Source: Carboxylicivirga litoralis (GTDB lineage: Bacteria; Bacteroidota; Bacteroidia; Bacteroidales; Marinilabiliaceae). From it: a stretch of DNA of 64,000 nucleotides. Shown here piece by piece: positions 37,056-46,775 of the stretch. A model generated the notes under the pieces. It worked only from the letters and a program-made list of their open reading frames with translations. It had not been told where the DNA came from and ran no database searches. The position numbers and the translations under genes were made by a program. The stretch covers positions 434,001-498,000 of the forward strand of contig NZ_JAFMVC010000001.1 in the NCBI RefSeq assembly GCF_025499605.1. The letters are read 5' to 3'. Numbering within the stretch: position 1 is the first letter of the stretch; each line of letters opens with the position of its first letter.

Positions 37056-38894
37056 TTAATAACCTTCATTTTGGTCTAATAGCGGATTTTTATCCCGCGA
37101 TGAGGTTGGAATCGGCATCAGCATTAAACGCTCATCCCAAACCTTCAGCGCACTTTTGTTACCAACCGGATCATAGGTCTGACCTTTCATCACCACACTG
37201 GCGGCCTGATCTCCTTTAATACCACCATTACGCTTATCATCTTCGTATAAACGAATGTCAAAATACCTTAGCCCCTCACCTGCCAATTCAATACGGCGCT
37301 CGCGACGAATAAAGTTGATGGCGTCTTCTTTTGAAAGACCCGCAGGTACATCGGGCATACCACAGCGGTCTCTTAGTTTGTTCAGTTCTGTAGTAACCGT
37401 TCCGTCATAACCGGTTGTTTGCGTATGCGCCTCGGCATAAATCAAAAGCATCTCGGCCAGGCGGATAACAGGGAAGTCGGCTCCACTCATGTAATAGGCA
37501 TCACCCCATACAGAAACCACATCATCACCGCCACTCATTTTACCAAATACGAATCCACTCTGTCCGTAATTATTGATACTATGGATATACTCAAAGTATA
37601 AGTCGTCAACAAAGGTGTTAACCGATGCAAAAGGGAAAACAATGGACGCATACAAGCGACTGTCTCGGTTCAGGTACTGATCCATATATGGACGCTGTGG
37701 CAACTCATCAATAATGGTTGCTAATGCCTGGCTAAATGTCAGGTTGTCGTCCACCTCATCTGGATTGCCATCGGGACCCGCCTGGATTGTTGCGACTTCC
37801 TCTCGCAATGCCTTGTAGTTATCAATACGTGTTGGAATATCCTGCAATGCCGGTTTGGTTTGTCCGTCAGCGGCCCAATAGTCATCCACCAAATCCTGAA
37901 TAGGTGCCACAGTGGCCCACGCCTGCTTGCTTGACAAATTAGGAGATAAAAACGAAGTAATACGGTTAAAATCACCATAGTCTTCAGAAGCCATGTACTC
38001 CTTAGCAATAATTACCTCTGAATTACCATCCACGTTCCACACATTGCGGTAGTTAAAAATACCGTCCAGGAATTTCTCTTCATCAATTCCTAGCGCATCA
38101 AAATCCATTAGTCTTTTGAAATACTCCCGATCTTTGAGGTTTTGATCGCTCAAATCACCTGAATAAAACAAACTGTAACCTCCATTATCGATTACGTAAC
38201 GCGCCGCTTCTTCAGCTGTTGCATAATCGCCAAAGAAATAGGCTGCACGTGCTTTTAAAGCATAGGTCATAGCCCGGTTAAAATGCGCGGGTTCATTTGC
38301 TTCGGGAAGAATCTGAGCGGCATCTTCCAGTTCATCCAATATCCACTCTCTAACTTTTTCAGCCGGCTCACGTGGCAGTCCATCATCAAAGCTATTGGCA
38401 ACAGAGTCCACAATGGCTACATCACCGTAGAAAAGTGTCAGATTGGTATAATGCCAGGCACGCATCACCCGTGCCTCGGCCTTTGTAATATTGCGAACAT
38501 CCTCATCTACTCCATCAAACTCATCAATTTTGTCAATAAGAATATTACACACCCGGATGGATGAGAAGTTATTACCACGGTCTCCATAACTTGCCCAATC
38601 TCCATAACCAAAACTCTCAGAACCTGATACAGTATTGCTCTGAATTTTCACTCCATGACTATCCCACGAATTACGGGAATAGGCATTATCGGCGTAGCCA
38701 TCAATAAACACATTATCAGAACCCGGTATCTCCGCATAAACAGCATTGAGTAACTCGGTCACCTTAGACCCGTCAATTTTGGATGGATCGAGCGATCCTT
38801 GCGGTGCCTTCTCCATGAAATCATCGGAACAACCGACCATCGTGATGAGGGACAGCATACCGAATAATATTGATTGATATATATTGCGTTTCAT
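37056..38894 (-). CDS. SusD/RagB family glycan-binding lipoprotein
   Basis: Start ATG 38894 gives a lipoprotein signal (LFGMLSLITMVGC) and 612 residues. The SusD fold is recognised by DDFMEKAPQGSLDPS just after the lipid Cys, the TPR-like helical scaffold (EARVMRAWHYTNLTLFYGDV about 140-160; ALKARAAYFFGDYATAEEAAR about 210-230), and the C-terminal signature LRDRCGMPDV...INFIRRERRIELAGEGLRYFDIRL (in parts). It caps the SusC transporter at the cell surface and binds the target glycan. Only 27 bp downstream of susC. Confidence 0.95.
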   Translation of the reverse strand: MKRNIYQSILFGMLSLITMVGCSDDFMEKAPQGSLDPSKIDGSKVTELLNAVYAEIPGSDNVFIDGYADNAYSRNSWDSHGVKIQSNTVSGSESFGYGDWASYGDRGNNFSSIRVCNILIDKIDEFDGVDEDVRNITKAEARVMRAWHYTNLTLFYGDVAIVDSVANSFDDGLPREPAEKVREWILDELEDAAQILPEANEPAHFNRAMTYALKARAAYFFGDYATAEEAARYVIDNGGYSLFYSGDLSDQNLKDREYFKRLMDFDALGIDEEKFLDGIFNYRNVWNVDGNSEVIIAKEYMASEDYGDFNRITSFLSPNLSSKQAWATVAPIQDLVDDYWAADGQTKPALQDIPTRIDNYKALREEVATIQAGPDGNPDEVDDNLTFSQALATIIDELPQRPYMDQYLNRDSRLYASIVFPFASVNTFVDDLYFEYIHSINNYGQSGFVFGKMSGGDDVVSVWGDAYYMSGADFPVIRLAEMLLIYAEAHTQTTGYDGTVTTELNKLRDRCGMPDVPAGLSKEDAINFIRRERRIELAGEGLRYFDIRLYEDDKRNGGIKGDQAASVVMKGQTYDPVGNKSALKVWDERLMLMPIPTSSRDKNPLLDQNEGY

Positions 38895-38920
38895 ATGATT
38901 GATTTTTGTCTTCATTTGCA

Positions 38921-41900
38921 TTAGAAAGTAATGAAAGCTCCGGCGGTAAAGGTTTTAAGCCCTAGTTGCGCTCCACGACTTGAGGAACGTTCGGGATCAA
39001 AATCTTTCATGCGCTTATCACCGCGGATAGTAAATAAGTTATCTCCTGAAACATAGAATCTCACCTTTTGCATACCTGCTTTCTGAGATATGTGATTTGG
39101 CAGGCTATAGCTCAGTGTGATGTTTTTCACACGGAAATAGTCGCCATTGAACAACCAGTACGATGAACGAATACTGTTATAGGTATAGCGATCGTCGGTT
39201 TCTTTAAACAGTTTTGGATAGTTGGCATTCTGATTGCTCTCGGTCCAGTAATCCAGTTGCCATTCGCGTGGCACAGCACTGTTAAAAAAAGCCTGCGATG
39301 CTTCATTATCCATATACACCTTAACACCTGTTACGCCCTGACCAATTACAGACAGCGCCCAGTTTTTGTATTTCAGATCGAGTGTTAAGCCATAGGTAAA
39401 GTCTGGCACATCCTGACCAACTACTGTTCGGTCTTTATCATCGATAACACCGTCATCGTTCTGATCCACGAACTTTACCATACCAGCCTCAGGTATTTGT
39501 GTACCGTAAGGAATCACGTTACCTGATTCGATATCCTTTGTTGAATACAAGCCATCGGCGTCGAGCATGTAGAAGCTACCAATTGATTCGCCCACCTTAT
39601 AAATCCAATAATCATCCGGTGGAAGCATATCCACATTATCACCCAAATCAACCACTTCGTTCTTATTATTGGCCATGTTTACCCCAACAAAGTATGAGAA
39701 GTCGCCCAACTGTTTCTGGTGGGTCAATGCCAATTCAATACCACTATTGCGCACCTGGCCAACATTTCGTGCAGGAATGCTTGAGCTGCTGATACCTGTT
39801 TCTATTGCCACATCATTAGCACGAATAAGAATATCGTTAGTCAAACGGTTATAATAGTCAAATACGAAGCCGAACATTCCGTTATTCACCATCAGGTCAA
39901 CACCTATATCTGTTGTAGTTGTTGTTTCCCAGGTCAGGTTTGGATTGGCAATACGGTCTTCATTCAGGATTGAAACCACTTTTCCTCCAAGGTAAGTTGT
40001 TCCCCCAGCAGCATAAGTTGAATAGGTATCGTATAATCCAATATTGTTGATATTACCATTTTTACCCCAGGATGCTCTCAACTTAAGGTTATCCAACCAG
40101 GTAAAATCAGACATAAATGCCTCTTCATTAACACGCCAACCGGCAGAGAATGATGGGAAGTAGCCCCAACGGCCCTCTTTTGCAAAACGCGAAGAAGCAT
40201 CGGCTCTCAGGTTCGCTTCAAACAGGTACCTCTGGTTAAAATTATAGCTGATACGTCCAAAATAGGATAAGGTACTTTCCTCCTGGAAATCAAATCCAGG
40301 ACTATCATCGCCTTCCACTTTATTGGTCACCAACTGATCCTCAGGATCTGTTGAACCACCCGAAATAGCATTCATATCATTACTACCAAAGTTCTTACGC
40401 CCCACTTTCAATACTTTATATGTATAGGTATCAGCATGCATACCGGCCATTACGTCAAAATTGTGTGAGTCATTAAGCGTTTTGCTGTAATTGATCCAGC
40501 CATCATAAATCAGTTTCTCCGAATAACGCCAGTTCTGGTTCATTTGGTTTACTTCAGAAGCTGTTCCGGGAATGATACCGGTTGAAGGATTCAGGAAGCT
40601 TGGTACACCATCCATTTTATTCTGGAATTCAAAGGTTCGCTCATCCCAGTAACGATAACCTAACTGGTTGGTAAATTCAAAGTCCTTAAATGGCTTAAGC
40701 GTTGCCGCTACGGTTCCCAGTAAATGACGCGTATCTCTGTTCTTGCGCCCTTTTTCTTCAAGTGTGCGCAGGGGATTATAGTTAATCTCTTCAGCTGTCG
40801 CTTCACGGCCGTTACGCACCGAACCCCATTCGCCGTTTGTATGACGGGCTACCTGGGTTGGTGGTACACGCAAGAATTCGGTTAAGGCTGCGTAGCCTTT
40901 TTCTCTATCATATTTTTTATAGATAAAATTAACATTAGAGGTCACCGTTAACCAAGGCTTTAACTCCGCTTTTGTTTTTGAAGAGAAGTTGTAACGATCT
41001 GTTGCTTCACCAGGCGTAAGCGTCTCATTTTTAAGGTAACCCAGTCCGAAATTGTACTGTACCTTATCGCTACCACCTGAAAATTGCAAACTGTGCTTTG
41101 TAAACAAGGCTTCGTCTCTTAGCACCTCATCAAACCAGTTGACATTAGGATACAGATCCGGGTTTGTGCCGTTTTTATAATTCATCACATCCTCTTCACT
41201 AAAACGCAAACCATCGGGTGTAATGCCGGAGTTAAGTTCTGAAACACGATACATATCAGCGTACTGCCATGAGTCCAATACCTTAGGCACATAAGTAGGT
41301 GTTTGCATACCAAACGAACCGTTGTAATCAACCGTTAGCTTGTCTTTCTTACCACTTTTGGTGGTTACCAACACCACGCCATAGGCTGCTTTAGCACCAT
41401 AGATAGCAGCAGAGGAGGCATCTTTCAGGAAAGTCAGGTTCTCAATAGAGTTAGGATCGAGGTTACTGAAAAAGTCAGAGCTTACCTCAATACCATCAAC
41501 AATATACAGTGGAGACGATGATCCAAGGTTACCACGTCCGCGAATATTGATTGAAGTACTACCAGAACGAGAGATAATGGTAACACCTGGTACGACACCC
41601 TGCAACGATTTCAGCATGTTGTCAGTAGGACGGTCTTCAAGTAATTTGTTATCAACCGCGGCCACAGCACCGGTCAGGTTCACTTTCTTTTGAGTACCAT
41701 AACCCACTACCACTACTTCATTTAAGTCGGTGAATTCCTCCACCAATGTGATATCAATTGTAGTGCGGCCCGAAACATTCACTTCCTGCGGCTCAAAGCC
41801 AATATAGGAATAGGCCAGAATGGCATCGCCCGAACTAATATTGATGCTATAAACTCCATCGATTCCGGTAATGACACCGTTGGTTGGGTTCGATTTCTCG

Positions 41901-42358
41901 TACACGTTCACGCCTGGCAAAGGCTCACCATTTACGTCAACCACCGTACCCGTTACACTGATCTGCTGCTGTGCCACCGTTTGAACAGCAACCTCCTTGT
42001 TGGTTAAAATCACCTGGTTGTCAATAATGCGATAGGCCACATTACTCTGCCCAAAGAGTTCATCCAGCACATCCTCAATATTCTCATTTTTTGCATCAAT
42101 GCTCACGGTTTGATTCACATCCATGCTTTGAGGGCTGAAAAAGAACTTGTAATTAGACTGCTCTTCCAATGCACTGATTACCTGAACAATCTTTACATTA
42201 TTGAGCTTTAAATTCACCTGTTTCTCTTGCGAGTAGCCGGTTGCAGACCAAGTCTGAACGACTCCGACTAATAATAGAACAACAATTGCTTTCATAATCC
42301 GCAATGCTCGTTTATGGGTATGAAGAGCCCATACCCATGGGTTCTGGTTTTTTTTCAT
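38921..42358 (-). CDS. SusC/RagA TonB-dependent receptor with STN domain
   Basis: An 1145-residue outer-membrane transporter. Order: signal region (residues 20-44), STN secretin/TonB short domain (48-118), carboxypeptidase-like regulatory domain (134-208), TonB-box-like DLNEVVVVGYGTQKK (211-225), plug domain (QGVVPGVTIISRSGSTSIN, INIRGRGNLGSSSPLYIVDGI), then a 22-strand barrel to the C-terminal TFTAGAFITF. It imports glycan fragments using TonB energy. The STN domain marks it as a transducing receptor that signals to the FecR anti-sigma factor encoded directly upstream. A possible frame-internal alternative start at Met22 would shorten the long basic N-region. Confidence 0.96.
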   Translation of the reverse strand: MKKNQNPWVWALHTHKRALRIMKAIVVLLLVGVVQTWSATGYSQEKQVNLKLNNVKIVQVISALEEQSNYKFFFSPQSMDVNQTVSIDAKNENIEDVLDELFGQSNVAYRIIDNQVILTNKEVAVQTVAQQQISVTGTVVDVNGEPLPGVNVYEKSNPTNGVITGIDGVYSINISSGDAILAYSYIGFEPQEVNVSGRTTIDITLVEEFTDLNEVVVVGYGTQKKVNLTGAVAAVDNKLLEDRPTDNMLKSLQGVVPGVTIISRSGSTSINIRGRGNLGSSSPLYIVDGIEVSSDFFSNLDPNSIENLTFLKDASSAAIYGAKAAYGVVLVTTKSGKKDKLTVDYNGSFGMQTPTYVPKVLDSWQYADMYRVSELNSGITPDGLRFSEEDVMNYKNGTNPDLYPNVNWFDEVLRDEALFTKHSLQFSGGSDKVQYNFGLGYLKNETLTPGEATDRYNFSSKTKAELKPWLTVTSNVNFIYKKYDREKGYAALTEFLRVPPTQVARHTNGEWGSVRNGREATAEEINYNPLRTLEEKGRKNRDTRHLLGTVAATLKPFKDFEFTNQLGYRYWDERTFEFQNKMDGVPSFLNPSTGIIPGTASEVNQMNQNWRYSEKLIYDGWINYSKTLNDSHNFDVMAGMHADTYTYKVLKVGRKNFGSNDMNAISGGSTDPEDQLVTNKVEGDDSPGFDFQEESTLSYFGRISYNFNQRYLFEANLRADASSRFAKEGRWGYFPSFSAGWRVNEEAFMSDFTWLDNLKLRASWGKNGNINNIGLYDTYSTYAAGGTTYLGGKVVSILNEDRIANPNLTWETTTTTDIGVDLMVNNGMFGFVFDYYNRLTNDILIRANDVAIETGISSSSIPARNVGQVRNSGIELALTHQKQLGDFSYFVGVNMANNKNEVVDLGDNVDMLPPDDYWIYKVGESIGSFYMLDADGLYSTKDIESGNVIPYGTQIPEAGMVKFVDQNDDGVIDDKDRTVVGQDVPDFTYGLTLDLKYKNWALSVIGQGVTGVKVYMDNEASQAFFNSAVPREWQLDYWTESNQNANYPKLFKETDDRYTYNSIRSSYWLFNGDYFRVKNITLSYSLPNHISQKAGMQKVRFYVSGDNLFTIRGDKRMKDFDPERSSSRGAQLGLKTFTAGAFITF

Positions 42359-42459
42359 AAATTTGTAATGTTTGTAGGGTTCTAAAAAATAACGCTTTGA
42401 ACACTCTGCATTCTAAACAGGATCGTGTGCCACCACTTTCCTGTTTTCTTTTTTTATAA

Positions 42460-43491
42460 TTATTGATTACTACTAATCACCACCTTTCTTTTTGAAAATG
42501 AACCATCCTTCAAACGCTTCGGATGCTCAATCTTATACCTTATTGGTAAAATCAATTTGGTTATTTCCAGGACTTCTTCCAGCCGCTCGTTTTCAATTTT
42601 CGCGTATACAGGTAAAGACTCCAGTTCTTTGTCGGCGATTTCGATATCGACATTATAGAACGTCTCAAGTTCTTTCGCCGCATCCAGCAAACTTTTATTC
42701 TTTAACACCAATATGCCCTTGGTCCAGGAGAGCTGCTCCTCTGCTGTGGCCTGTGCAATATTAAAAGCATTGTCCACACTACTATAGGTATACTCTTGTC
42801 CTGGTTGGAGCACTGCCTGATGTTCGTTATTGTTTCCCAGCATCTCCACGCTTCCCTCCTCCAGAAATACGCTTGATATATCATCGTTTTCGTAGGCCTC
42901 TACGTTGAAACGGGTACCCAGCACCTTCACTTTAAAACTGTGGGTCGAAACCACAAATGGATGGTTGGCGTCTTTTGCCACTTCAAAGAAAGCTCCTCCC
43001 ATGAGGTCAACAGCCCGCAATCCGTCCGCCTGTGCATATTGCAAAACAGAACCGGCCTGCAACCATCCTGATGAACCATCGGGCAAAAAGAAACGCGTGC
43101 GACTATTCTGTGGCGACTCTACAGTAATACTATTCTGAGCCATTGAAGGTGATTCCTGGTTAAAATAATAAAGTGCCGCTACCACCATCAGCGGTATTAA
43201 CAGGATAGCTGCAATGCGTTGCACCCACTGCCCAATATTCCTGATGCTTCGCCTTTTAGTCTTGCGTTCGAGCTCCTGTGCTTTGTAAAATATTTTGTAG
43301 TACAATTCATCGGGTTCATTAAGGACCAGGTCATCACGACTACTCACTTCATCCCAATGATTCTCCAGCTCCTTTTTAAACGCCTGCTCATGTTCTTCGG
43401 TCTGTAAATAATTATACAGCAACTGATAATCATCTTCAGAAAGGGATACTCTGGTTCTTAATTTTTCTATGATCTGATCAAATTGTATCAT
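42460..43491 (-). CDS. FecR family anti-sigma factor
   Basis: A 343-residue single-pass inner-membrane protein: cytoplasmic N-domain (1-90) that binds the sigma factor, one membrane helix (92-110), FecR periplasmic domain (about 125-225; ESPQNSRTRFFLPDGSSGWL, HSFKVKVLGTRFNVEAY), and C-terminal STN-like DUF4974 domain (about 265-335). It relays the signal of ligand-loaded SusC to the ECF sigma factor encoded upstream. Located between the sigma gene and susC, the classical arrangement. Confidence 0.95.
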   Translation of the reverse strand: MIQFDQIIEKLRTRVSLSEDDYQLLYNYLQTEEHEQAFKKELENHWDEVSSRDDLVLNEPDELYYKIFYKAQELERKTKRRSIRNIGQWVQRIAAILLIPLMVVAALYYFNQESPSMAQNSITVESPQNSRTRFFLPDGSSGWLQAGSVLQYAQADGLRAVDLMGGAFFEVAKDANHPFVVSTHSFKVKVLGTRFNVEAYENDDISSVFLEEGSVEMLGNNNEHQAVLQPGQEYTYSSVDNAFNIAQATAEEQLSWTKGILVLKNKSLLDAAKELETFYNVDIEIADKELESLPVYAKIENERLEEVLEITKLILPIRYKIEHPKRLKDGSFSKRKVVISSNQ

Positions 43492-43621
43492 ATATGACTT
43501 GCTACTTTTACTCCTATTATCCTTAAGATAAATCAGGGTCCTATTAGTATTTGATTTTTTTTGAATTATTTGTCAATCCCCAACCTGTAATCAATACAAC
43601 TGACACTTTAACAGACAAATA

Positions 43622-44197
43622 TTAATATAAGGTCAGAAATAACAATAAGGCCAGTCCGCCTTGTAGCTGTTCACGTATCTGTCGGTAGGCAGCAGTTAAT
43701 TGATTCTTAACCGTTTTTTCTGATAGCTGAAGGTGTGCTGCCACCTCGTTCACTGTCAGCCCCTCTTTTTTACAAAGCAGGTAAACCATTTTACGCTTCT
43801 TGGGCATCTCTTCTACAATGGCATCAACCTTTCTGGCCAGCATTGCATAATCTATTTCTTCGCTAGCTTCGGACCCGTTCTGGTCATGCTCCAGGTAGTA
43901 GGATTGTATTAGCTCATTCTCACGTTTCTGCTTTATAAAGGCTTTGCGAATTTCATTATAGGCGATGGTGAAAATGTAGCCTTTCACCGACTCGTTATGC
44001 TTAAGTTCATGGCGTTTTTGCCACAGTTTAATAAACACCTTCTGCACCACCTCCTCTGCATCGTCCTTTGAAGGCATATAATGCCCGGCAAACTCTAAAA
44101 GTTTGCGACCATATTTAAGGTACAAGCCTTCAAATGCTTTAGTTTCGTCTATTGCAAAGACCTTCACTAATTCGGTATCTGGTGTATCTGGCATCAC
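43622..44197 (-). CDS. ECF sigma factor (Bacteroidota FecI-like)
   Basis: A 191-residue RNA polymerase sigma factor. Region 2 is about residues 22-90 (LKYGRKLLEFAGHYMPSKDDAEEVVQKVFIKLW and IFTIAYNEIRKAF, in parts) and region 4 about 125-180 with a helix-turn-helix (LTVNEVAAHLQLSEKTVKNQL). It belongs to the Bacteroides-expansion sigma family that pairs with FecR proteins. It likely drives this utilisation locus when freed by FecR. First gene of the leftward locus; divergent from the M49-like gene. Confidence 0.95.
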   Translation of the reverse strand: MMPDTPDTELVKVFAIDETKAFEGLYLKYGRKLLEFAGHYMPSKDDAEEVVQKVFIKLWQKRHELKHNESVKGYIFTIAYNEIRKAFIKQKRENELIQSYYLEHDQNGSEASEEIDYAMLARKVDAIVEEMPKKRKMVYLLCKKEGLTVNEVAAHLQLSEKTVKNQLTAAYRQIREQLQGGLALLLFLTLY

Positions 44198-44497
44198 CTG
44201 CTAGCATTTTTTTGAGCCGTTAAAATAAGTTAATAAACCAGAGAAATGCAAAACAAAAAGAAACACATTGTGCTTTCGTTTCATTTCTTAAGTACTAAAA
44301 TTTATTCGATTCCTAATATTCTAATTACCCAATAATAATAATATCCTTTCTTATGTCTGTATTTGCCTAAATCTATTATCATCACTATGGGATTTCAAAT
44401 ATCATATTGTCATATTAGTTGATCATTATCCTTGTTGTCCAGTTTCAATATTAGTACTTTCACTTCGTAAATATTAATTAATTCAAATTGAACATCT
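44198..44497. other. Divergent intergenic region
   Basis: This 300-bp AT-rich spacer separates the sigma gene from the M49-like gene. I see no consensus promoter box, hairpin or gene in it. Confidence 0.45.
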
Positions 44498-46129
44498 ATG
44501 AAAAAGTTATTATTACCAATGGTAGCTCTTTTAGGAATGGTAGCCTGTCAGCCCAAAGTGACTTACACCAGCTCTATCGACAATATCCAACAAAAGGTGG
44601 AAGAATTTATTCCGGTAAAATTATCAACTGATTTATCTGTTTTAACAGAAAAAGAAAAACAGATGCTTCCTATTTTATTTGAAACAGCACAAATAATGGA
44701 AGATTTATACTGGAAACAAGCCTGGGGCAACCGCGATGAATTGTTAAATAATGCTGATAATGAGTATTTGAAAAAATTTATCAAAGTCAACTATGGTCCA
44801 TGGGAACGCTTAAATAATAATCAATCGTTTGTAGCTGGCATTGGAGCCAAACCTAAGGGTGCTCAGTTCTACCCAACCGACATGACCAAAGAAGAGTTTG
44901 AAACTTTTGACCATGCTAAAAAGTCGGATTTATACACCATTGTTCGACGCGCAAAAGATAACTCATTAGAAGTACTTCCTTATAGCGAAGCATATAAAAC
45001 AGAATTAACTAAAGCATCGAACCTGCTTAAAAAGGCAGCTGAATTGGCCGAAGATGAAGGCCTCAAAAACTACCTGACATTACGTGCTGAGGCTTTACTA
45101 AGTAACGATTACTTAGCCAGTGATATGGCATGGATGGACATGAAAACTAATACGATTGACTTTGTAGTTGGTCCTATTGAAACCTATGAAGATGCTTTGT
45201 ACGGTAGCAAAGCTGCATTTGAGTCGTTTATCCTGATTAAGGACAAAGAGTGGTCGGACAAGTTAGCTCATTTTGCCGCTTTATTGCCACAATTACAGCT
45301 ATCATTGCCTGTTCCTGCTGAGTATAAAGCTGAAGTTCCAGGAACAGATAGTGACTTAGGTGCCTACGATGCTTTATATTATGCGGGTGACTGTAATGCC
45401 GGTAGTAAAACCATCGCCATTAACTTACCTAACGACCCACAGGTCCATATTGAAAAAGGCAGCCGTAAACTACAGTTAAAAAACTCAATGCGTGCTAAGT
45501 TTGACAATATCCTGATTCCTATCAGCCAGGTAGTGATTGCTCCTGAGCAACAAAAACATGTTAAGTTTGATGCTTTCTTCGAAAATACCATGTTTCACGA
45601 AGTAGCTCATGGTCTTGGTATTAAAATCACCTTAGATGGTAACCAGAGCGTTCGTGAAGCAATGAAAGAAACCGCATCCTCTATCGAAGAAGCCAAAGCA
45701 GACATCCTTGGCTTGTATATGGTGAAACAATTGGCTGAGATGGGCGAGTTACCAAACAAAGACCTGATGGACAACTATGTTACATTTATGGCTGGTATAT
45801 TCCGTTCAGTTCGTTTTGGTGCGGCCAGTGCACATGGTAAAGCGAATATGATGCGTTTTAACTATTTCCAGGAGCAAGAGGCATTTACATATAACAAAGA
45901 AACTGGTTATTACACTATTGACTTTGATAAGATGACAGAGGCGATGAATAAGCTATCAGCAGAAATCCTTATTATGCAAGGCGATGGCAACTATGATAAA
46001 GCGCAAAAAATGTTAGCGGAGATGGGTACTATTCGCCCTGCCTTGCAAGCCGATCTTGACCGAATTGCCAAAGCAGGTATTCCTCGCGACATTGTGTTCG
46101 AACAAGGCCCTGAAGTTATTGGTTTGTAA
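44498..46129 (+). CDS. M49-like (DPP III-related) zinc peptidase lipoprotein
   Basis: A 543-residue protein with a lipoprotein signal (LLGMVAC, Cys17). Zinc-site motifs are FHEVAHGLG (His367, Glu368, His371) and EEAKAD (397-402), separated by about 30 residues, as in dipeptidyl-peptidase III relatives. Classical DPP III has a six-residue HExxGH site; here the site is HExxH followed by GLG, as in the DPP3-like part of some Nudix-3-type proteins. It probably trims dipeptides or acts as a Zn-dependent hydrolase in the periplasm, but the reaction is unproved. Single-gene unit with a strong terminator. Confidence 0.85.
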   Translation: MKKLLLPMVALLGMVACQPKVTYTSSIDNIQQKVEEFIPVKLSTDLSVLTEKEKQMLPILFETAQIMEDLYWKQAWGNRDELLNNADNEYLKKFIKVNYGPWERLNNNQSFVAGIGAKPKGAQFYPTDMTKEEFETFDHAKKSDLYTIVRRAKDNSLEVLPYSEAYKTELTKASNLLKKAAELAEDEGLKNYLTLRAEALLSNDYLASDMAWMDMKTNTIDFVVGPIETYEDALYGSKAAFESFILIKDKEWSDKLAHFAALLPQLQLSLPVPAEYKAEVPGTDSDLGAYDALYYAGDCNAGSKTIAINLPNDPQVHIEKGSRKLQLKNSMRAKFDNILIPISQVVIAPEQQKHVKFDAFFENTMFHEVAHGLGIKITLDGNQSVREAMKETASSIEEAKADILGLYMVKQLAEMGELPNKDLMDNYVTFMAGIFRSVRFGAASAHGKANMMRFNYFQEQEAFTYNKETGYYTIDFDKMTEAMNKLSAEILIMQGDGNYDKAQKMLAEMGTIRPALQADLDRIAKAGIPRDIVFEQGPEVIGL

Positions 46130-46155
46130 GAAATTACTATTCTAAATAAATACCA

Positions 46156-46187
46156 AAAGGCGATTGCTCCCCTAAGCAATCGCCTTT
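46156..46187. terminator. Bidirectional-type terminator after M49-like gene
   Basis: A perfect 13-bp stem (AAAGGCGATTGCT with AGCAATCGCCTTT) and 6-base loop; A's on the left and T's on the right suit either strand, best for +. Confidence 0.88.
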
Positions 46188-46247
46188 ATTTATAATCCCA
46201 ACACTCTCCTAGCCCTCTCCTGTTTCCTTTTATAGTTAATCCCAAAA

Positions 46248-46396
46248 TTGTCATTAGACGTTGTCATAATGCCAATTCGATGAAGAATATCTAAACATTC
46301 CAGCAAAGCCGAAATGTAAGATTATCTATATCGGGATTCCCTCGATACGGCTTTCGCCTGTTGCCATTATCAAATTTTTAAAATTCCTAATGACAA
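46248..46396. repeat. Possible degenerate dispersed element with 10-bp inverted ends
   Basis: TTGTCATTAG at 46248-46257 is mirrored by CTAATGACAA at 46387-46396, bounding about 149 bp of non-coding sequence. It carries no open reading frame. A related 23-base string is at 26233-26255. This may be the wreck of a REP- or MITE-like element. Confidence 0.4.
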
Positions 46397-46403
46397 ATCT
46401 CGG

Positions 46404-46721
46404 TTAATCATTTATCCAACGGTTCAATTTGTGCCAACCGCCGGCATTGTAAACTTCACTAAAGCCACTCTCTAATAATATTCCTTTTGCAGAGGCACTT
46501 CGCATGCCCGATGCACAACAAACCACTAGCGGTGCGTTCAGCTTTTTTAGTTTTTTAATGGCCGTTGGATTCAAACGATCCAATGGAATATTAACCGAAC
46601 CATCAACGTTTCCGTATTTAAATTCCTCAGGCGTACGCACATCTACAATTCGGGCGCCCCGCTCCATAGCATCCAACACTGCCTCTTTTCTCTTACCAAA
46701 TATAAAATCAAATAGTCCCAT
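46404..46721 (-). CDS. Single-domain rhodanese
   Basis: A 105-residue rhodanese-like sulfurtransferase without signal peptide. The catalytic Cys is in the active loop CCASGMRSASAKG (about residues 70-82), preceded by RIVDVRTPEEF and GSVNIPLDRL. It moves sulfane sulfur from thiosulfate or persulfides to thiol acceptors. Situated 54 bp downstream of the CoA-disulfide-reductase-like gene on the same strand, so probably co-expressed. The N-terminus MGLFDFIFGKRK is hydrophobic plus basic and may make it peripheral to the membrane. Confidence 0.93.
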   Translation of the reverse strand: MGLFDFIFGKRKEAVLDAMERGARIVDVRTPEEFKYGNVDGSVNIPLDRLNPTAIKKLKKLNAPLVVCCASGMRSASAKGILLESGFSEVYNAGGWHKLNRWIND

Positions 46722-46775
46722 ACTTTTATGATGATTTAATCTCCGTTTTTGTCATTAAAATAAGTGGATAAATAA

